DNA of 64,000 nucleotides from [Clostridium] ultunense DSM 10521 (GTDB taxonomy: Bacteria > Bacillota > Clostridia > Tissierellales > Tepidimicrobiaceae): the NCBI RefSeq assembly GCF_000511955.1, contig NZ_AZSU01000001.1, positions 98,596 to 162,595 of the forward strand, read 5' to 3'. A program made the position numbers and the translations under genes. Positions 8,716 through 19,755 of the stretch are shown piece after piece; the first letter of the stretch is position 1; every line of letters starts with the position of its first letter. The notes below the pieces were generated by a model. It did not search any database. It saw only the letters and a program-made list of their open reading frames with translations, and had not been told where the DNA came from.

Positions 8716-9300
8716 ATGGCATTAGTTCCTATTGTTGTAGAACAAACTAATAGAGGAGAAAGATCCTATGATATATATTCTAGACTTCTAAAGGAAAGGA
8801 TCATATTTCTTGGAGGAGAAGTAAACGATGTAACCGCAGATTTAATCGTTGCCCAATTATTGTTTTTAGAAGCTGAAGATCCAGATAAGGATATACAACT
8901 TTATATAAATAGTCCTGGTGGGGCAGTTAGTGCTGGGTTTGCAATTTATGATACTATGCAATATATAAAGCCTGATGTGTCCACTATATGTATAGGTAGG
9001 GCAGCTAGCATGGGTGCATTTTTGTTAGCGGCAGGAGCAAAAGGAAAAAGATTTTCATTGCCTAATTCCGATATTATGATCCATCAACCTTTAGGTGGCA
9101 CTCAAGGTCAAGCTGAAGACATTAGAATCCATGCTGAAAAAATAATACAAACTAGAGAATTGATAAATAAAATATTAAGCGAAAGAACTGGGCAACCTTT
9201 AGAAAAAATTTCTAGGGACACAGACAGAGATTTCTTTATGACTGCCAAAGAAGCTAAAGAATATGGTATAATAGATGAGGTAATACAACCAAGAAAATAA
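8716..9300 (+). CDS. clpP: ATP-dependent Clp protease, proteolytic subunit
   Basis: The 194-residue serine protease has its triad at Ser98 (GRAASMGA), His123 (MIHQPLGG) and Asp172 (DTDRDFF), the same numbering as B. subtilis ClpP. The oxyanion-side motif [10 protein letters not shown] is present, and the first residues [19 protein letters not shown] are the processed N-terminus region. It forms the double-heptamer chamber used with ClpX, encoded 19 bases downstream. No CtsR heptad repeat or CIRCE element was seen before it. AGGAGGGG precedes the start. Confidence 0.97.
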   Translation: MALVPIVVEQTNRGERSYDIYSRLLKERIIFLGGEVNDVTADLIVAQLLFLEAEDPDKDIQLYINSPGGAVSAGFAIYDTMQYIKPDVSTICIGRAASMGAFLLAAGAKGKRFSLPNSDIMIHQPLGGTQGQAEDIRIHAEKIIQTRELINKILSERTGQPLEKISRDTDRDFFMTAKEAKEYGIIDEVIQPRK

Positions 9301-9319
9301 GATTAAGTGAGGTGTCATA

Positions 9320-10600
9320 ATGGCAAAGTATGATGATAAACAGCTTCGTTGCTCTTTTTGTGGGAAACCTCAAGATCAAGTACGAAGACTTATTGCCGGA
9401 CCAAATGTGTTCATCTGCGATGAATGTATAGAACTATGTCAAGAGATTATAGATGAAGAGTTTATTGAAAGTTTTGATTATCAAATACGCGAATTACCAA
9501 AACCTGCAAAGATAAAAGAAACTCTGGATGAATATGTAATTAAACAGGAAAGGGCAAAAAGGGCTTTAGCTGTTGCAGTATATAATCATTACAAAAGAAT
9601 AAATAAAAAACCATCAAAAACTAATGATGTAGAATTACAAAAATCCAATATTGTTATGATTGGACCAACGGGTTCTGGTAAAACTTTACTAGCTCAAACC
9701 TTAGCTAAAATATTGAACGTACCTTTTGCAATAGCAGACGCAACTTCTTTAACAGAAGCTGGATACGTTGGCGAAGATGTGGAAAATATTATTCTAAAGC
9801 TTATTCAAGCTGCAGATTATGATATAGAGAGAGCTGAAAAGGGTATAGTATATATAGACGAAATAGATAAAATTGCCCGAAAGACAGAAAATCCATCAAT
9901 TACAAGGGATGTGAGTGGTGAGGGAGTACAGCAAGCCCTTCTTAAAATCCTTGAAGGAACTATAGCTAATGTTCCACCGCAAGGGGGAAGGAAACATCCT
10001 CATCAAGAATTTATCCAAGTAGATACAACCAATATTTTATTCATAGTTGGTGGAGCCTTTGATGGTATAGATAAAATAATCCAAAGTAGGGTAGATACTA
10101 AATCTATGGGATTTGGTGCTGAAATAAAGGGTAAGGAAGATATTAGGATTGGAGAATTATTAAAACAGATCCAACCGGAAGATCTATTGAAATATGGATT
10201 AATACCAGAATTTGTTGGACGATTACCTGTAATTGTCACATTAGAAGAATTAGACGAGGAAGCTCTTGTAAGGATATTAACAGAACCTAAAAATGCTCTT
10301 GTAAAACAATATAAAGAATTGTTCAATATGGATGGAGTAGATTTGGAATTCGACGATGAGGCATTGAAAGCCGTTGCCAAAAAAGCTATCGATAGGAAAA
10401 CAGGAGCAAGGGGATTACGTAGCATAATTGAAGAAACCCTATTGGATATTATGTATGATATTCCTTCGAGAGAAGATATAGAAAAATGTCTAATTACCAA
10501 AGAAACTATTGAATCTAATGGAGAACCAACATTGGTGTTATCAGAAAGAAAGGCTAAAAATAGAGCTAAGAAAAAGGATAACAAGGAATCTGCATCATAA
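9320..10600 (+). CDS. clpX: ATP-dependent Clp protease, ATPase subunit ClpX
   Basis: The 426-residue AAA+ unfoldase begins with the four-cysteine zinc-binding domain (CSFCGK at 11-16, CDECIELC near 34-41). Walker A GPTGSGKT follows, then the pore loop GYVGED, Walker [11 protein letters not shown] and the small C-terminal domain with sensor 2 GARGLRS. The IGF-type loop used to dock on ClpP should lie before Walker B, but I did not assign it residue by residue. The Lys/Glu-rich tail is normal. A terminator follows directly, so tig-clpP-clpX looks like one transcript. Confidence 0.97.
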   Translation: MAKYDDKQLRCSFCGKPQDQVRRLIAGPNVFICDECIELCQEIIDEEFIESFDYQIRELPKPAKIKETLDEYVIKQERAKRALAVAVYNHYKRINKKPSKTNDVELQKSNIVMIGPTGSGKTLLAQTLAKILNVPFAIADATSLTEAGYVGEDVENIILKLIQAADYDIERAEKGIVYIDEIDKIARKTENPSITRDVSGEGVQQALLKILEGTIANVPPQGGRKHPHQEFIQVDTTNILFIVGGAFDGIDKIIQSRVDTKSMGFGAEIKGKEDIRIGELLKQIQPEDLLKYGLIPEFVGRLPVIVTLEELDEEALVRILTEPKNALVKQYKELFNMDGVDLEFDDEALKAVAKKAIDRKTGARGLRSIIEETLLDIMYDIPSREDIEKCLITKETIESNGEPTLVLSERKAKNRAKKKDNKESAS

Positions 10601-10608
10601 AATAAAAG

Positions 10609-10634
10609 GCTCACGGTCTGGTGAGCTTTTTTTT
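10609..10634 (+). terminator. Terminator after clpX
   Basis: GCTCAC (10609-10614) and GTGAGC (10621-10626) form a stem with a 6-nt loop, followed by eight T residues. Confidence 0.85.
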
Positions 10635-10648
10635 GACAAAATAACCCG

Positions 10649-10693
10649 GGGAACAATTTATTAGGGCAGAAAGTATTACCTTGTATTGTTCCC
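10649..10693 (+). repeat. Inverted repeat in the lon leader
   Basis: GGGAACAAT (10649-10657) is exactly inverted at 10685-10693 with 27 bases between. It lies between the clpX terminator and the lon ribosome site, so it could structure the lon 5' leader or be a regulator site. It does not match CIRCE or CtsR sites. Confidence 0.35.
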
Positions 10694-10721
10694 TAATTCG
10701 ATAGATAGAAGGAGTGAGGTT

Positions 10722-13082
10722 ATGTACAAGAACCCTTATGTTGTACAAAATAAAACAATACCCCTTATACCATTAAGAGGTATGTCTGTATTTCCTCACA
10801 TGGTCATTCATTTTGATGTAGGGAGAGAAAAATCTGTTAATGCATTGGAAAAGGCTATGATAGATGATTCGTTAATTCTATTGTGTACTCAAAAGGATGC
10901 GAAAGTAGAAGACCCATCATTGGAAGATTTCTATCATATAGGGACTATTGCCAAGATAAAGCAGATGTTGAAATTACCTGGTGGAAGTATTAGAGTTTTA
11001 GTTGAGGGAATAAATAGGGGAAGAGTTGTGGAACTAATTAAAGAAGAAGATTATTTTGAAGTTATAGTGGAGGAATTTACCTACGATCCTGAAGATATAG
11101 TTGTAGATAAAGAGACGGAAGCAGCCATGAGGTTAGTAATTAACGATTTTGAAGAATATTTGACTTTAAGCCGTAGAATATCTCCGGATATATTGTTGAC
11201 TGTCACAGATATTGATGATCCAGGTAGATTAGCTGATGTTATTGCCTCCTATATTAATTTAAAAATTGAAAATCATCAAAAGATACTTGAAACTTTTAAT
11301 TTTTATGAACGATTGGAAGAACTCCATAAGATATTGCAAGAGGAAATTGAATTATTGAGAATAGAAGAGAAGATCAACCAGAGGGTTAAGAAACAGATAA
11401 CAAAGGTGCAGAAGGAATACTATTTAAAAGAGCAATTAAGGGCAATACAGAAGGAATTGGGAGAAGAAAATGAATTAGATGACGAAATAGAGGAGTACAA
11501 GACTAAGATTTTAAAGATGAAGATGCCCAAAGAAGTAAAAGAAAAGGCATTAAAGGAAGTGGAAAGGTTAGATAAGATGTCTCCTCATTCAGCAGAAACT
11601 GCAGTTATTAGAACCTATCTAGATTGGATAGTAGAACTGCCATGGGATAAGGAAACAAAGGATAAGGTTGATATTAAGAAAGCAAGAGATATATTAAATA
11701 GAGATCATTATGGACTTACTGATGTAAAAGAAAGAATATTAGAATTTATTGCTATAAGAAAATTAGCTATAAGTATGAAAGGACCTATATTATGCTTAGT
11801 AGGACCTCCTGGAGTAGGAAAAACGTCTATTGCCAAATCTATTGCAGAATCACTAAATAGAGAGTTTGTCCGCATGTCCCTAGGAGGAGTAAGAGATGAA
11901 GCTGAGATGAGAGGTCATAGGAGAACTTATGTGGGCGCTATGCCTGGAAGGATTATTTCATTAATTAGAAAAGCAGGTACTAAAAACCCAGTTTTCCTAT
12001 TCGATGAAATCGATAAGCTGAGCACTGGTTTTAGAGGAGATCCTGCTAGCGCTTTATTGGAAATCTTAGATCCAGAGCAAAATAATACCTTTACAGATCA
12101 TTTTTTGGAACTACCCTTCGATCTATCAAAGGTACTCTTTATCACTACAGCTAATACCGTAAATTCCATACCTGCACCTTTACTAGACAGGATGGAAGTT
12201 ATTAGGATAAGCGGTTATACAGAAGAGGAAAAATTAAAGATTGCTACCAACCATCTATTACCAAAACAGCTTAAGGAGCATGGCCTAAAAAAGGAAAACT
12301 TAACTATATCCGAAAGAGCTATGAGAAGTATAATAAATAATTATACTAGAGAAGCAGGAGTAAGAAATCTAGAAAGGAATATTGCAAATATATGTAGGAA
12401 GGCTGCAAAGAAAATAGTTGAAACTAATGCTGAAAAGGTTAGAGTAAACAAAGGAAATCTCCATAAATATTTAGGAATAGAAAAATATAGATATGATTTA
12501 GGAGAAAGGGAAAATCAAGTAGGCGTAGCAACAGGCTTAGCATGGACCGCTTTTGGTGGAGATACCCTTTCCATAGAAGTCAATTCTATGAAAGGTACCG
12601 GAAAGCTTCAATTGACAGGACAATTAGGTGAGGTTATGAAGGAATCAGCTATGGCTGGTATTAGCTATATTAGGGCTAACTCGGATAAATTAGGAGTAGA
12701 TAGCAATTTTTATAAGGAAATGGATATCCATGTTCATGTGCCTGAAGGAGCAATTCCAAAGGATGGACCATCAGCAGGTATAACCATGGCAACGGCTGCA
12801 ATCTCTGCTTTAACTAATAAGCCAGTGAACAATAATATTGCTATGACTGGAGAAATTACATTGCGAGGTCGAGTTCTGCCTGTAGGAGGTATAAAGGAGA
12901 AAGCATTGGCAGCCAATAGAATAGGTATTAAAAAAGTTTTAATACCTTTTGAAAATAGCAAGGACTTGGAAGAAATACCTGAAAAGATTAGAAGAAAGAT
13001 GGATTTCGTGGCAGTAAAAAATATGGAACAGGTCCTTGAACATGCATTATTAGAAGAGGATAGAAAATATGAAGATAATTGA
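10722..13082 (+). CDS. lon: ATP-dependent protease Lon (LonA)
   Basis: The 786-residue LonA protease starts with the substrate-recognition domain ([15 protein letters not shown]) and a long coiled-coil (about 190-300). The AAA+ module follows with Walker [10 protein letters not shown] at 361-369 and Walker B VFLFDEID. The serine-lysine protease domain has Ser684 (KDGPSAG) and Lys727 (GGIKEKA). I chose ATG 10722 because AAGGAGTGAGGT lies directly ahead. An in-frame TTG at 10686 would add 12 residues without a ribosome site. The gene overlaps engB by 14 bases, a conserved lon-ysxC arrangement in Bacillus and relatives. Confidence 0.96.
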   Translation: MYKNPYVVQNKTIPLIPLRGMSVFPHMVIHFDVGREKSVNALEKAMIDDSLILLCTQKDAKVEDPSLEDFYHIGTIAKIKQMLKLPGGSIRVLVEGINRGRVVELIKEEDYFEVIVEEFTYDPEDIVVDKETEAAMRLVINDFEEYLTLSRRISPDILLTVTDIDDPGRLADVIASYINLKIENHQKILETFNFYERLEELHKILQEEIELLRIEEKINQRVKKQITKVQKEYYLKEQLRAIQKELGEENELDDEIEEYKTKILKMKMPKEVKEKALKEVERLDKMSPHSAETAVIRTYLDWIVELPWDKETKDKVDIKKARDILNRDHYGLTDVKERILEFIAIRKLAISMKGPILCLVGPPGVGKTSIAKSIAESLNREFVRMSLGGVRDEAEMRGHRRTYVGAMPGRIISLIRKAGTKNPVFLFDEIDKLSTGFRGDPASALLEILDPEQNNTFTDHFLELPFDLSKVLFITTANTVNSIPAPLLDRMEVIRISGYTEEEKLKIATNHLLPKQLKEHGLKKENLTISERAMRSIINNYTREAGVRNLERNIANICRKAAKKIVETNAEKVRVNKGNLHKYLGIEKYRYDLGERENQVGVATGLAWTAFGGDTLSIEVNSMKGTGKLQLTGQLGEVMKESAMAGISYIRANSDKLGVDSNFYKEMDIHVHVPEGAIPKDGPSAGITMATAAISALTNKPVNNNIAMTGEITLRGRVLPVGGIKEKALAANRIGIKKVLIPFENSKDLEEIPEKIRRKMDFVAVKNMEQVLEHALLEEDRKYEDN

Positions 13083-13677
13083 TGTCCAATTGGAAAGGAT
13101 TGCTGTTAATAAAAAACAGTATCCTGATGAGAATTTATGTGAAATAGCCTTTGCGGGGCGCTCTAATGTGGGGAAATCTTCCTTCATAAACTCTATGTTA
13201 AATAGGACAAATCTGGCTAGAACTAGTGGTAAACCTGGAAAGACTAGGACTATAAATTTCTATAATGTAAATGGGGAATTTAGATTTGTAGATTTGCCTG
13301 GATACGGATATGCCCAGGTTTCAAAAAAGGAAAAGGAAAAATGGGGCTATATAATCGAAGAATATTTAAATACAAGAAAAAACTTAGTTGAAGTAATTCA
13401 ATTGGTAGATATAAGACATGAGCCTACAGAACAGGATCTATTGATGTATAATTGGATAAAAACCTTCAATTTTACGGGAATAGTTATAGCGACAAAGGCG
13501 GATAAAATTTCAAAGGGAAAGTATCAATCCAGTATAAAAGTTATTAGGAATAAATTGAAAATAGGAGATCCTAGCTTAGTAATACCTTATTCTTCATCGA
13601 AAAAGATTAACAGGGATAAGGTATGGCATATTTTTCAAGAGTTGTTTAGGAAGAATAAAGAGCAGCAATCTAGATAG
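13069..13677 (+). CDS. engB: Ribosome biogenesis GTPase EngB/YsxC
   Basis: The 202-residue TRAFAC-class GTPase has G1 [11 protein letters not shown]2/G3 region TRTINFY and DLPGYG, and G4 as ATKADK. It is needed for 50S subunit assembly in Bacillus. The start overlaps the last 14 bases of lon. The stop lies close to a hairpin shared with the converging rubredoxin gene. Confidence 0.96.
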   Translation: MKIIDVQLERIAVNKKQYPDENLCEIAFAGRSNVGKSSFINSMLNRTNLARTSGKPGKTRTINFYNVNGEFRFVDLPGYGYAQVSKKEKEKWGYIIEEYLNTRKNLVEVIQLVDIRHEPTEQDLLMYNWIKTFNFTGIVIATKADKISKGKYQSSIKVIRNKLKIGDPSLVIPYSSSKKINRDKVWHIFQELFRKNKEQQSR

Positions 13678-13688
13678 ATAGCTGCTCT
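13659..13688. terminator. Hairpin between engB and rubredoxin
   Basis: AGAGCAGC (13659-13666) pairs with GCTGCTCT (13681-13688) across 14 bases that include the engB stop codon. The T run is weak in either direction, so it is a modest terminator candidate for two converging genes. Confidence 0.45.
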
Positions 13689-13694
13689 AATCAA

Positions 13695-13856
13695 TTATTC
13701 TTCCTTAACAAACATATCCTTTGTAGCACCACAAACTGGGCAAACCCAGTCTTCTGGTAGCTTTTCAAAAGGTGTACCTGGCTCTATGCCATTATCTGGA
13801 TCACCTTCTGCCGGGTCATAAACGTATCCACAAGGTTCACAAACATATCTGTCCAT
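13695..13856 (-). CDS. Rubredoxin
   Basis: The 53-residue protein [18 protein letters not shown]... has the two rubredoxin knuckles [10 protein letters not shown] (Cys6, Cys9) and CPVCGATKD (Cys39, Cys42), which hold one iron by four cysteines, plus the conserved PEDWVCP. It is a small cytosolic electron carrier, typical of anaerobes, often serving oxygen and peroxide defence. AAGGAG lies ahead of the ATG. It is transcribed alone toward engB. No partner reductase is nearby. Confidence 0.95.
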   Translation of the reverse strand: MDRYVCEPCGYVYDPAEGDPDNGIEPGTPFEKLPEDWVCPVCGATKDMFVKEE

Positions 13857-14031
13857 TATATATTCTCCTTTCAATATGTAATCAATGGGATATTACCCAT
13901 TTATAATAGACTTTAAACTATATTTTTAAAATATTATAAATGAATTATATCAAAAAATAATAGAATTGTACAATAGATTAAAGGGCATAATTATGGGTAA
14001 ACTAATAATAGTTAATACATTACATTTGTAG

Positions 14032-14436
14032 ATGGGCGTGATGGAATTGTCTTTTATTTTCCAAGGATCTGTGCGTAGTAACCTAGATGATATTAAGATC
14101 TTTATAAAAAAAGTGTTGAATAAAGTTGAAAATATTATCCATGACAAGGATTTGATTTTTGATTTAAAATTAATATTAAATGAATTGATTATAAATAGCG
14201 TTATCCATGGTAACCAATGTAATGATAATAAGTATGTAAAACTTTTTCTAGAAATAGCTGGAGATACCATTAGAATTGAAGTAAGCGATGAAGGGGAAGG
14301 AATAGACTTTGATATTGCCAGCTATAATCCCACAGAATTAAAATGCTGTGGGAGGGGTTTAGTAATCGTTGATGGCTTATCAGATGAGGTATATATTGAT
14401 AATAATAGAATAGTAGCCGTTAAGTATATGGAGTAG
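14032..14436 (+). CDS. RsbW/SpoIIAB-like ATP-binding protein
   Basis: The roughly 134-residue HATPase_c_2 protein shows an N-box LNELIINSVIHGN and G1 box DEGEGID, followed by the lid-like CGRGLVIVDGLSD. Proteins of this shape are serine kinases that act as anti-sigma factors (RsbW, SpoIIAB) or modulate phosphorylation switches. No sigma factor or anti-anti-sigma gene is adjacent, which is unusual for the classical partners. Two in-frame ATGs (14032 and 14041) compete, and neither has a strong ribosome site. A hairpin ends the gene at 14457. Its target cannot be told from context. Confidence 0.75.
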   Translation: MGVMELSFIFQGSVRSNLDDIKIFIKKVLNKVENIIHDKDLIFDLKLILNELIINSVIHGNQCNDNKYVKLFLEIAGDTIRIEVSDEGEGIDFDIASYNPTELKCCGRGLVIVDGLSDEVYIDNNRIVAVKYME

Positions 14437-14456
14437 GAATTTGATACAAAGTAAAT

Positions 14457-14479
14457 ATGGCAGGGTTAAACCCTGCCAT
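14457..14479 (+). terminator. Hairpin after the RsbW-like gene
   Basis: ATGGCAGGGT (14457-14466) and ACCCTGCCAT (14470-14479) form a 10-bp perfect stem with a 3-nt loop. The downstream T run is poor. Confidence 0.6.
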
Positions 14480-14567
14480 CATAATTTGCTATCATTTTAA
14501 TGGGAATTATGTTAGAATTAAGTTTGATAAATAAATATAAACTAAAAACAGGAAGTGATATTTTTTT

Positions 14568-16388
14568 ATGCAAATTACAAGAGATGATCTTAGAAATATA
14601 GCTATTATTGCTCACGTAGATCATGGAAAGACTACACTAGTAGATAGTATGTTAAAGCAGAGTGGAATATTTAGAAAAAATCAAGTAGTTGAAGATAGAG
14701 TTATGGATTCTAATGAAATAGAGAGGGAACGTGGTATTACCATTTTATCAAAAAATACCGCTATTTACTATAAGGATATTAAGATAAATATAGTGGATAC
14801 CCCAGGCCATGCAGATTTTGGTGGAGAGGTAGAACGAGTCCTTAAGATGGTAAATGGGGTAGTATTATTAGTAGACGCTTTCGAAGGACCTATGCCTCAG
14901 ACCAAATTCGTGCTAAAGAAGGCCTTTGAATTAGATCTTCCAGCAGTTGTATGTATCAATAAAATAGACAGACCAGAAGCAAGACCAGAGGAAGTAATTG
15001 ACGAAGTATTAGACCTATTTATAGAATTGGGTGCAGGAGAAGAATACTTGGATTCACCTTTTATATTTACTTCTGCTAAAGAGGGTATTGCAACTATAGA
15101 TTTAGAGGAAAAAAAGGATAATATGGAAGACCTATTTGAAACTATAATCAATTATATCCCCGAACCAAAAGGGGATATAGATGGACCATTGCAAGTATTG
15201 ATTTCTACTATAGATTACAATGATTATGTAGGTAGGATTGGTATTGGCAAAATTGAAAGGGGTAAAGTAAAGACAAATCAAGAAGCCCTAATCGTTAACC
15301 TAGAAAGAAAAGATGAAATAAAAAAAGTAAAGATAACCAATATTTATGAATTTGAAGGATTGAATAGGGTAGAAGTAGAAGAATCGACAGTAGGAAGTAT
15401 AATTGCAGTTACAGGAGTGGAAGGAATCCATATTGGAGACACCATATGCCATGTAGAAAATCCGGAACCTTTACCTTTTGTAAAGATATCTGAACCTACT
15501 ATTGCTATTACCTTTTCGGTAAACAATAGTCCCTTTGCAGGTAAGGAAGGGAAATATGTTACCTCAAGGCAGATAAGGAATAGATTATTTAAAGAACTAC
15601 AGACAGATGTTAGCCTTAGGGTAGAAGAAACAGATTCGACAGATGCTTTTAAAGTTTCAGGTAGAGGGGAATTGCACCTATCAGTCCTTATAGAAAATAT
15701 GAGAAGAGAAGGCTATGAATTCCAAGTTTCAAAACCAGAGGTGCTATATAAATATGAAGATGGTAAAAGATTAGAACCTATGGAAATAGTAACAATTGAT
15801 GTAATGGAAGCATATATTGGAGCAGTAATAGAGAAATTAGGTATGAGAAAAGGTGAGTTAATAAGTATGACTGAAGCCAATGGAGGATATGCAAGATTAG
15901 TATTTTCCATACCTGCTAGGGGTTTAATTGGATATAGGGGAGAGTTTATGACGGATACCAAGGGTAATGGTATTCTTAACTCAGTATTTGACGGTTATGG
16001 CCCTTATAAAGGGGATATACCAACTAGGAAAGAAGGCTCGTTAATTTCCTTTGAAACAGGTGAGGCTACTGCCTATGGGCTATACTCAGCTCAGGATAGG
16101 GGGATCCTTTTTATTACTCCAGGAACTAAAGTTTATGAAGGAATGGTTATTGGCTCTAATCCTAAGGGGATGGACATAGAAATAAATGTATGTAAGAAAA
16201 AACATCAATCTAATATTAGGGCTTCAGGCTCTGATGAAGCCTTAAGATTATCTCCCCCTAGACAGATGTCCTTAGAGGAAGCACTAGAATTTATAGAGGA
16301 AGATGAGCTTATTGAGATAACTCCTACTAATTTTAGAATTAGAAAAAAAATTCTGGATACCAATAAGAGGTATAAATCTAAAAAATAA
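14568..16388 (+). CDS. typA: Translational GTPase TypA/BipA
   Basis: The 606-residue ribosome-binding GTPase has G1 AHVDHGKTT, switch [13 protein letters not shown]3 DTPGHADF and G4 NKIDRP. EF-G-like domains II, III and V follow, then the BipA-specific C-terminal domain ([11 protein letters not shown]-like region [17 protein letters not shown]). It supports ribosome assembly and stress adaptation. AGGAAGTGA lies about nine bases before the ATG. Cardiolipin synthase follows after 39 bases on the same strand. Confidence 0.95.
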   Translation: MQITRDDLRNIAIIAHVDHGKTTLVDSMLKQSGIFRKNQVVEDRVMDSNEIERERGITILSKNTAIYYKDIKINIVDTPGHADFGGEVERVLKMVNGVVLLVDAFEGPMPQTKFVLKKAFELDLPAVVCINKIDRPEARPEEVIDEVLDLFIELGAGEEYLDSPFIFTSAKEGIATIDLEEKKDNMEDLFETIINYIPEPKGDIDGPLQVLISTIDYNDYVGRIGIGKIERGKVKTNQEALIVNLERKDEIKKVKITNIYEFEGLNRVEVEESTVGSIIAVTGVEGIHIGDTICHVENPEPLPFVKISEPTIAITFSVNNSPFAGKEGKYVTSRQIRNRLFKELQTDVSLRVEETDSTDAFKVSGRGELHLSVLIENMRREGYEFQVSKPEVLYKYEDGKRLEPMEIVTIDVMEAYIGAVIEKLGMRKGELISMTEANGGYARLVFSIPARGLIGYRGEFMTDTKGNGILNSVFDGYGPYKGDIPTRKEGSLISFETGEATAYGLYSAQDRGILFITPGTKVYEGMVIGSNPKGMDIEINVCKKKHQSNIRASGSDEALRLSPPRQMSLEEALEFIEEDELIEITPTNFRIRKKILDTNKRYKSKK

Positions 16389-16427
16389 CGATTAAAATAT
16401 TAGGATTTTAAATATAAAGGTGATTCT

Positions 16428-17885
16428 ATGGAGTATATAGTAAATGGATATATGTGGTTTTTAAAAAATATATTGTGGTTAAATATCTTATTTGCCATAT
16501 TGTTGGTGTTCTTTGAAAGAAGGAATCCTACAACCACTTGGTTATGGCTTATGGTGTTAACCTTCCTTCCCGGTATTGGATTTTTATTGTATCTATTTAT
16601 TGGCCAGGACATGAGCAAGAAAAAGATGTTTAAAATAAAGGAAGAAGAGGATAGGGGGATTAGAGATCGAGTATTGAAGCAAGGACAAAAAATCCATGAA
16701 GATGAATATAGATTTTCTAATCCAAGGTTTTTAGAATATGAAGATATAATAAAAATGCATATTTTGACCAGTGAATCCTATTTTTCTCAAGATAATGATA
16801 TTGAACTCTATTTTTCAGGGGAAGAAAAATTTAATGCTTTAATAGAGAGTATTAGGAAGGCCAAAAAGTATATATATTTAGAATATTATATTATGAAAAG
16901 CGATGGAATAGGTACTAAAATAATAGATGAATTGACTAGGAAGGCCAAAGAAGGTATAGAAGTAAAGGTATTATACGATGGGATGGGAGGAAGGAAATTA
17001 AAAAGACATTGTTTTGATGAATTTAAAAAAGTTGGTGGAGAAGTGGAGGTTTTTTTCCCTCCTTTTGCTCCTTATATTACTCCTAGAATCAACTATAGAA
17101 ATCATAGGAAGATTTGTATAATTGATGGAGAAGAAGCCTTTGTAGGCGGCTTTAATATAGGGGATGAATATTTAGGGCTTTCAAAGAAGTTTGGTTATTG
17201 GAGAGATACCCATATGAAGATAAGGGGAACTGCAGTAGGAGGACTTCAATGGAGGTTTTTTAAGGACTGGCGATTTGCAGCTAAAAAGGATAATGTCCAA
17301 TGTGAGATAAATCTGCCTCAGAAGAAGAACAAGGGAAATTCAGGAGTCCAAATAGTAAGCAGTGGGCCTGACTCTAAATGGCCTAGTGTTAAGGATGGGT
17401 ATTTTAAAATGATAAATAATGCACGGGAGCGAGTTTATATCCAAACGCCTTATTTTATTCCAGACGATAGTATCTTTGAAGCATTGAAGGTAGCTGGTCT
17501 TTCTGGAATAGATGTAAAGGTTATGATACCTTGTAAACCAGACCATATATTTGTATACTGGGCAGGCCTTTCCTATATAGGAGAACTTTTAGAAGCAGGA
17601 GTAAAGTTTTACACCTATGAAAATGGCTTTCTCCATAGCAAAACCTTTATAATGGATGATTTTGTAACCTCCATAGGCACTGCAAATTTAGATATTAGGA
17701 GTTTTAAACTCAATTTTGAGGTAAATACTTTTATTTACGATGAAGAAGTAAATAGAAAAATGGTAGAACAGTTTAACCTGGATTTAGAGCAATGTAAAGA
17801 GATTACAATAGAAGAATATAGTAAAAGGTCTAATATAGTTAAATTAAAAGAATCCATTTCAAGACTATTATCGCCAATATTATGA
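16428..17885 (+). CDS. cls: Cardiolipin synthase (phospholipase D type)
   Basis: The 485-residue membrane enzyme has two N-terminal transmembrane helices (PLDc_N, about residues 5-65) and two HKD catalytic motifs: NHRKICIIDGEEAFVGG near 225 and LHSKTFIMDDFVTSIGTANLD near 400. It condenses phosphatidylglycerol molecules to cardiolipin at the cytoplasmic membrane. Length and motif spacing match Bacillus ClsA. AAGGTGATT precedes the ATG. No terminator separates it from the following lipoprotein gene, although TTAGGATA/TATCCTAA (about 17890-17927) could form a weak stem between them. Confidence 0.95.
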   Translation: MEYIVNGYMWFLKNILWLNILFAILLVFFERRNPTTTWLWLMVLTFLPGIGFLLYLFIGQDMSKKKMFKIKEEEDRGIRDRVLKQGQKIHEDEYRFSNPRFLEYEDIIKMHILTSESYFSQDNDIELYFSGEEKFNALIESIRKAKKYIYLEYYIMKSDGIGTKIIDELTRKAKEGIEVKVLYDGMGGRKLKRHCFDEFKKVGGEVEVFFPPFAPYITPRINYRNHRKICIIDGEEAFVGGFNIGDEYLGLSKKFGYWRDTHMKIRGTAVGGLQWRFFKDWRFAAKKDNVQCEINLPQKKNKGNSGVQIVSSGPDSKWPSVKDGYFKMINNARERVYIQTPYFIPDDSIFEALKVAGLSGIDVKVMIPCKPDHIFVYWAGLSYIGELLEAGVKFYTYENGFLHSKTFIMDDFVTSIGTANLDIRSFKLNFEVNTFIYDEEVNRKMVEQFNLDLEQCKEITIEEYSKRSNIVKLKESISRLLSPIL

Positions 17886-17939
17886 CCCGTTAGGATAAAA
17901 AAATTCTTACAGGAAACACTATCCTAAGAGGTGGTGAAC

Positions 17940-18818
17940 TTGAAAAAGGGAATATTAACAATTATACTTATGATAAGTATGTTTTTATCCATATCCTGTG
18001 CCAACCAACCAAATAAAAAATCTAGTAATATTGACCGAAGAGAGAAGGCACCACAAACTTTGACTAAGGTTATGGATGGGATTGATAAATTATTGACTTC
18101 AGTAGATGATATAGCCAAGACTACTGAATTGACGGAAATGGAATTTCAGGCTCAAAAGTTGGAAAAGGAGGGCAATGGAAAACCATCTGATGGAAATAAA
18201 CAGGGAAACCCACAGAGTAATCAGGATGGAAACCAAGCAAAAAATCAGAAAAAAGATGGAGAACAGAAGGGCAATATAACTAGAGATGAAGAGATATTTA
18301 TGAAATGGAGGGGAATTGATAAAAATTTGGAGGAAATTCATAAAGACTGGAATAGTTATGAGGTAGAAGGGGTAAAAAAGGGAGCCAATCCAGACCAAGG
18401 AAAGGAATTTAAAAAATCATTGAATTCCTTTACAAAGGCAATAGAAAATAGACAAATGACGGATATTATGGATACTGGAAGTAGATCTATTAATTCTTTA
18501 GCACCTTTTTTTGATCTTTATAAAGACGAAATAAATGGAGATCTTTCTAGGATAAATTATTCCACTTATCAAGCCTTCTTAAAGGCTAAAGAAGGAGATA
18601 TAAAAACAGCAGATAAGTTGATAAATGAAGCAGCAGAATACTCTGGAAGAATCAGACAAAAATTAGATAAAGATAAGGATAAAGATAAAATAAAGGAATT
18701 AGATAAATTGTCCTTAGCAATTTCTGATATGAAGCTAGCGTTAAATGAAAATAGTATAAAGCTATTAGAAATTAAAAGAGATATTACCCTTAAAAATATA
18801 AAAGCTTTAAGGGAATAG
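17940..18818 (+). CDS. Putative lipoprotein of unknown function
   Basis: The roughly 292-residue product begins MKKGILTIILMISMFLSISC, a lipoprotein-like signal with the candidate acylated Cys at residue 20. The start TTG at 17940 is preferred because AGAGGTGGT precedes it; upstream GTG codons at 17931 and 17934 overlap that ribosome site. After the signal comes a low-complexity Asn/Gln/Gly/Lys-rich linker (about 75-115), then an almost fully helical Lys/Asp/Glu-rich domain with possible coiled coils. No family is recognised. The aminotransferase gene starts 22 bases downstream, so the two are likely co-transcribed. Confidence 0.7.
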   Translation: MKKGILTIILMISMFLSISCANQPNKKSSNIDRREKAPQTLTKVMDGIDKLLTSVDDIAKTTELTEMEFQAQKLEKEGNGKPSDGNKQGNPQSNQDGNQAKNQKKDGEQKGNITRDEEIFMKWRGIDKNLEEIHKDWNSYEVEGVKKGANPDQGKEFKKSLNSFTKAIENRQMTDIMDTGSRSINSLAPFFDLYKDEINGDLSRINYSTYQAFLKAKEGDIKTADKLINEAAEYSGRIRQKLDKDKDKDKIKELDKLSLAISDMKLALNENSIKLLEIKRDITLKNIKALRE

Positions 18819-18840
18819 ATGAAATAAGGGGGACTTTTGG

Positions 18841-19674
18841 ATGAAACCTGAGGCAATAAAAGATTGTTTCCTAGTAAATGGTCGAGTGGAATTGACTGCA
18901 AATGTAGAAATATTTGAAAGAATAAAAAAGCCACCTATATACGAAGTAGTAAGAGTAATAAATAAAGTACCATTGTTTTTAGAAGACCATTTAGATAGGA
19001 TGAGGGAGTCTGCAAAGATAGTGGATTATCATATTGAAAGAAAAGATAAGGATATAGAAAAGGATATAAAAGAGTTAATTAACAAAAATGGCATTGAAAA
19101 TTTAAATGTTAAACTATTATGTACAGATATTGAAGGGATGGGACAGATATTCTTAGCTTATTTTATAAAAAGTTTCTATCCGCCAGAAGAATACTATAAA
19201 GAAGGTATACACACTATATTATTCCACTACGAAAGAGAGAATCCTAACGCTAAGATTCAGATGGCATCTTTTAGAGAAGAGGTAGCAAGAGAATTAGAAA
19301 AAAACAATGCCTTTGAAGCCCTATTGGTAAATAAAGATGGATATATCCCTGAAGGTAGTAGATCCAATATGTTTTTTGTAAAAGGAGATAGAATATATAC
19401 TGCTCCTAAAGGAGATGTCCTACTAGGTATTACAAGAAAATATATACTCCAAGTATGTGAAAAATTGAATATAAAAATTATTGAAGAAAATATACATATG
19501 GAAGATTTGAAAAAATTAGATGGAGCTTTCATGTCAGGCACCTCGGTAAACGTTCTTCCTATCTCAAGTGTAGATGATATAAAATTGGATTCAGTAAATA
19601 ATAGAATTATAAAAGAAGTGAATAATCTATACGTAAATAAGATGAAGGCATATATAGAAAGTAAAACCTTGTAA
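18841..19674 (+). CDS. Aminotransferase class IV (IlvE/PabC fold)
   Basis: The 277-residue PLP enzyme of fold type IV shows EVVRVINKVPLFLEDHLDRM at the N-terminus, the substrate loop NAFEALLVNKDGYIPEGSRSNMFFV and the C-terminal GAFMSGTSVNVLPIS. The PLP-binding lysine is likely within ENPNAKIQMASF, although this segment departs from the usual branched-chain enzyme motif. It could be a branched-chain or D-amino-acid aminotransferase or an aminodeoxychorismate lyase, and the sequence alone does not decide. AGGGGGAC precedes the ATG. A strong terminator closes the unit. Confidence 0.85.
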   Translation: MKPEAIKDCFLVNGRVELTANVEIFERIKKPPIYEVVRVINKVPLFLEDHLDRMRESAKIVDYHIERKDKDIEKDIKELINKNGIENLNVKLLCTDIEGMGQIFLAYFIKSFYPPEEYYKEGIHTILFHYERENPNAKIQMASFREEVARELEKNNAFEALLVNKDGYIPEGSRSNMFFVKGDRIYTAPKGDVLLGITRKYILQVCEKLNIKIIEENIHMEDLKKLDGAFMSGTSVNVLPISSVDDIKLDSVNNRIIKEVNNLYVNKMKAYIESKTL

Positions 19675-19683
19675 CTATTATGA

Positions 19684-19750
19684 TATGCTCCCCTTGTAGT
19701 AAGCAGTAAAAATTAAAACTGTTTAATACAAGGAGGAGTATTTTTTATTT
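19684..19750 (+). terminator. Long terminator hairpin
   Basis: The arm at about 19684-19707 (containing CTCCCCTTGTAGTAAGCAGT) pairs with the arm at 19719-19742 (ACTGTTTAATACAAGGAGGA...), mostly Watson-Crick with a few G-U pairs, and ends in TTTTTT. It ends the typA-to-aminotransferase block. Confidence 0.8.
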
Positions 19751-19755
19751 TTCTA

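Noticed and set aside
10003-10656. 217-codon reverse frame antisense to clpX
   Set aside because: Ser/Ile/Asn-rich translation typical of the antisense of a Lys/Glu-rich gene, running through the clpX terminator, with no start signals.
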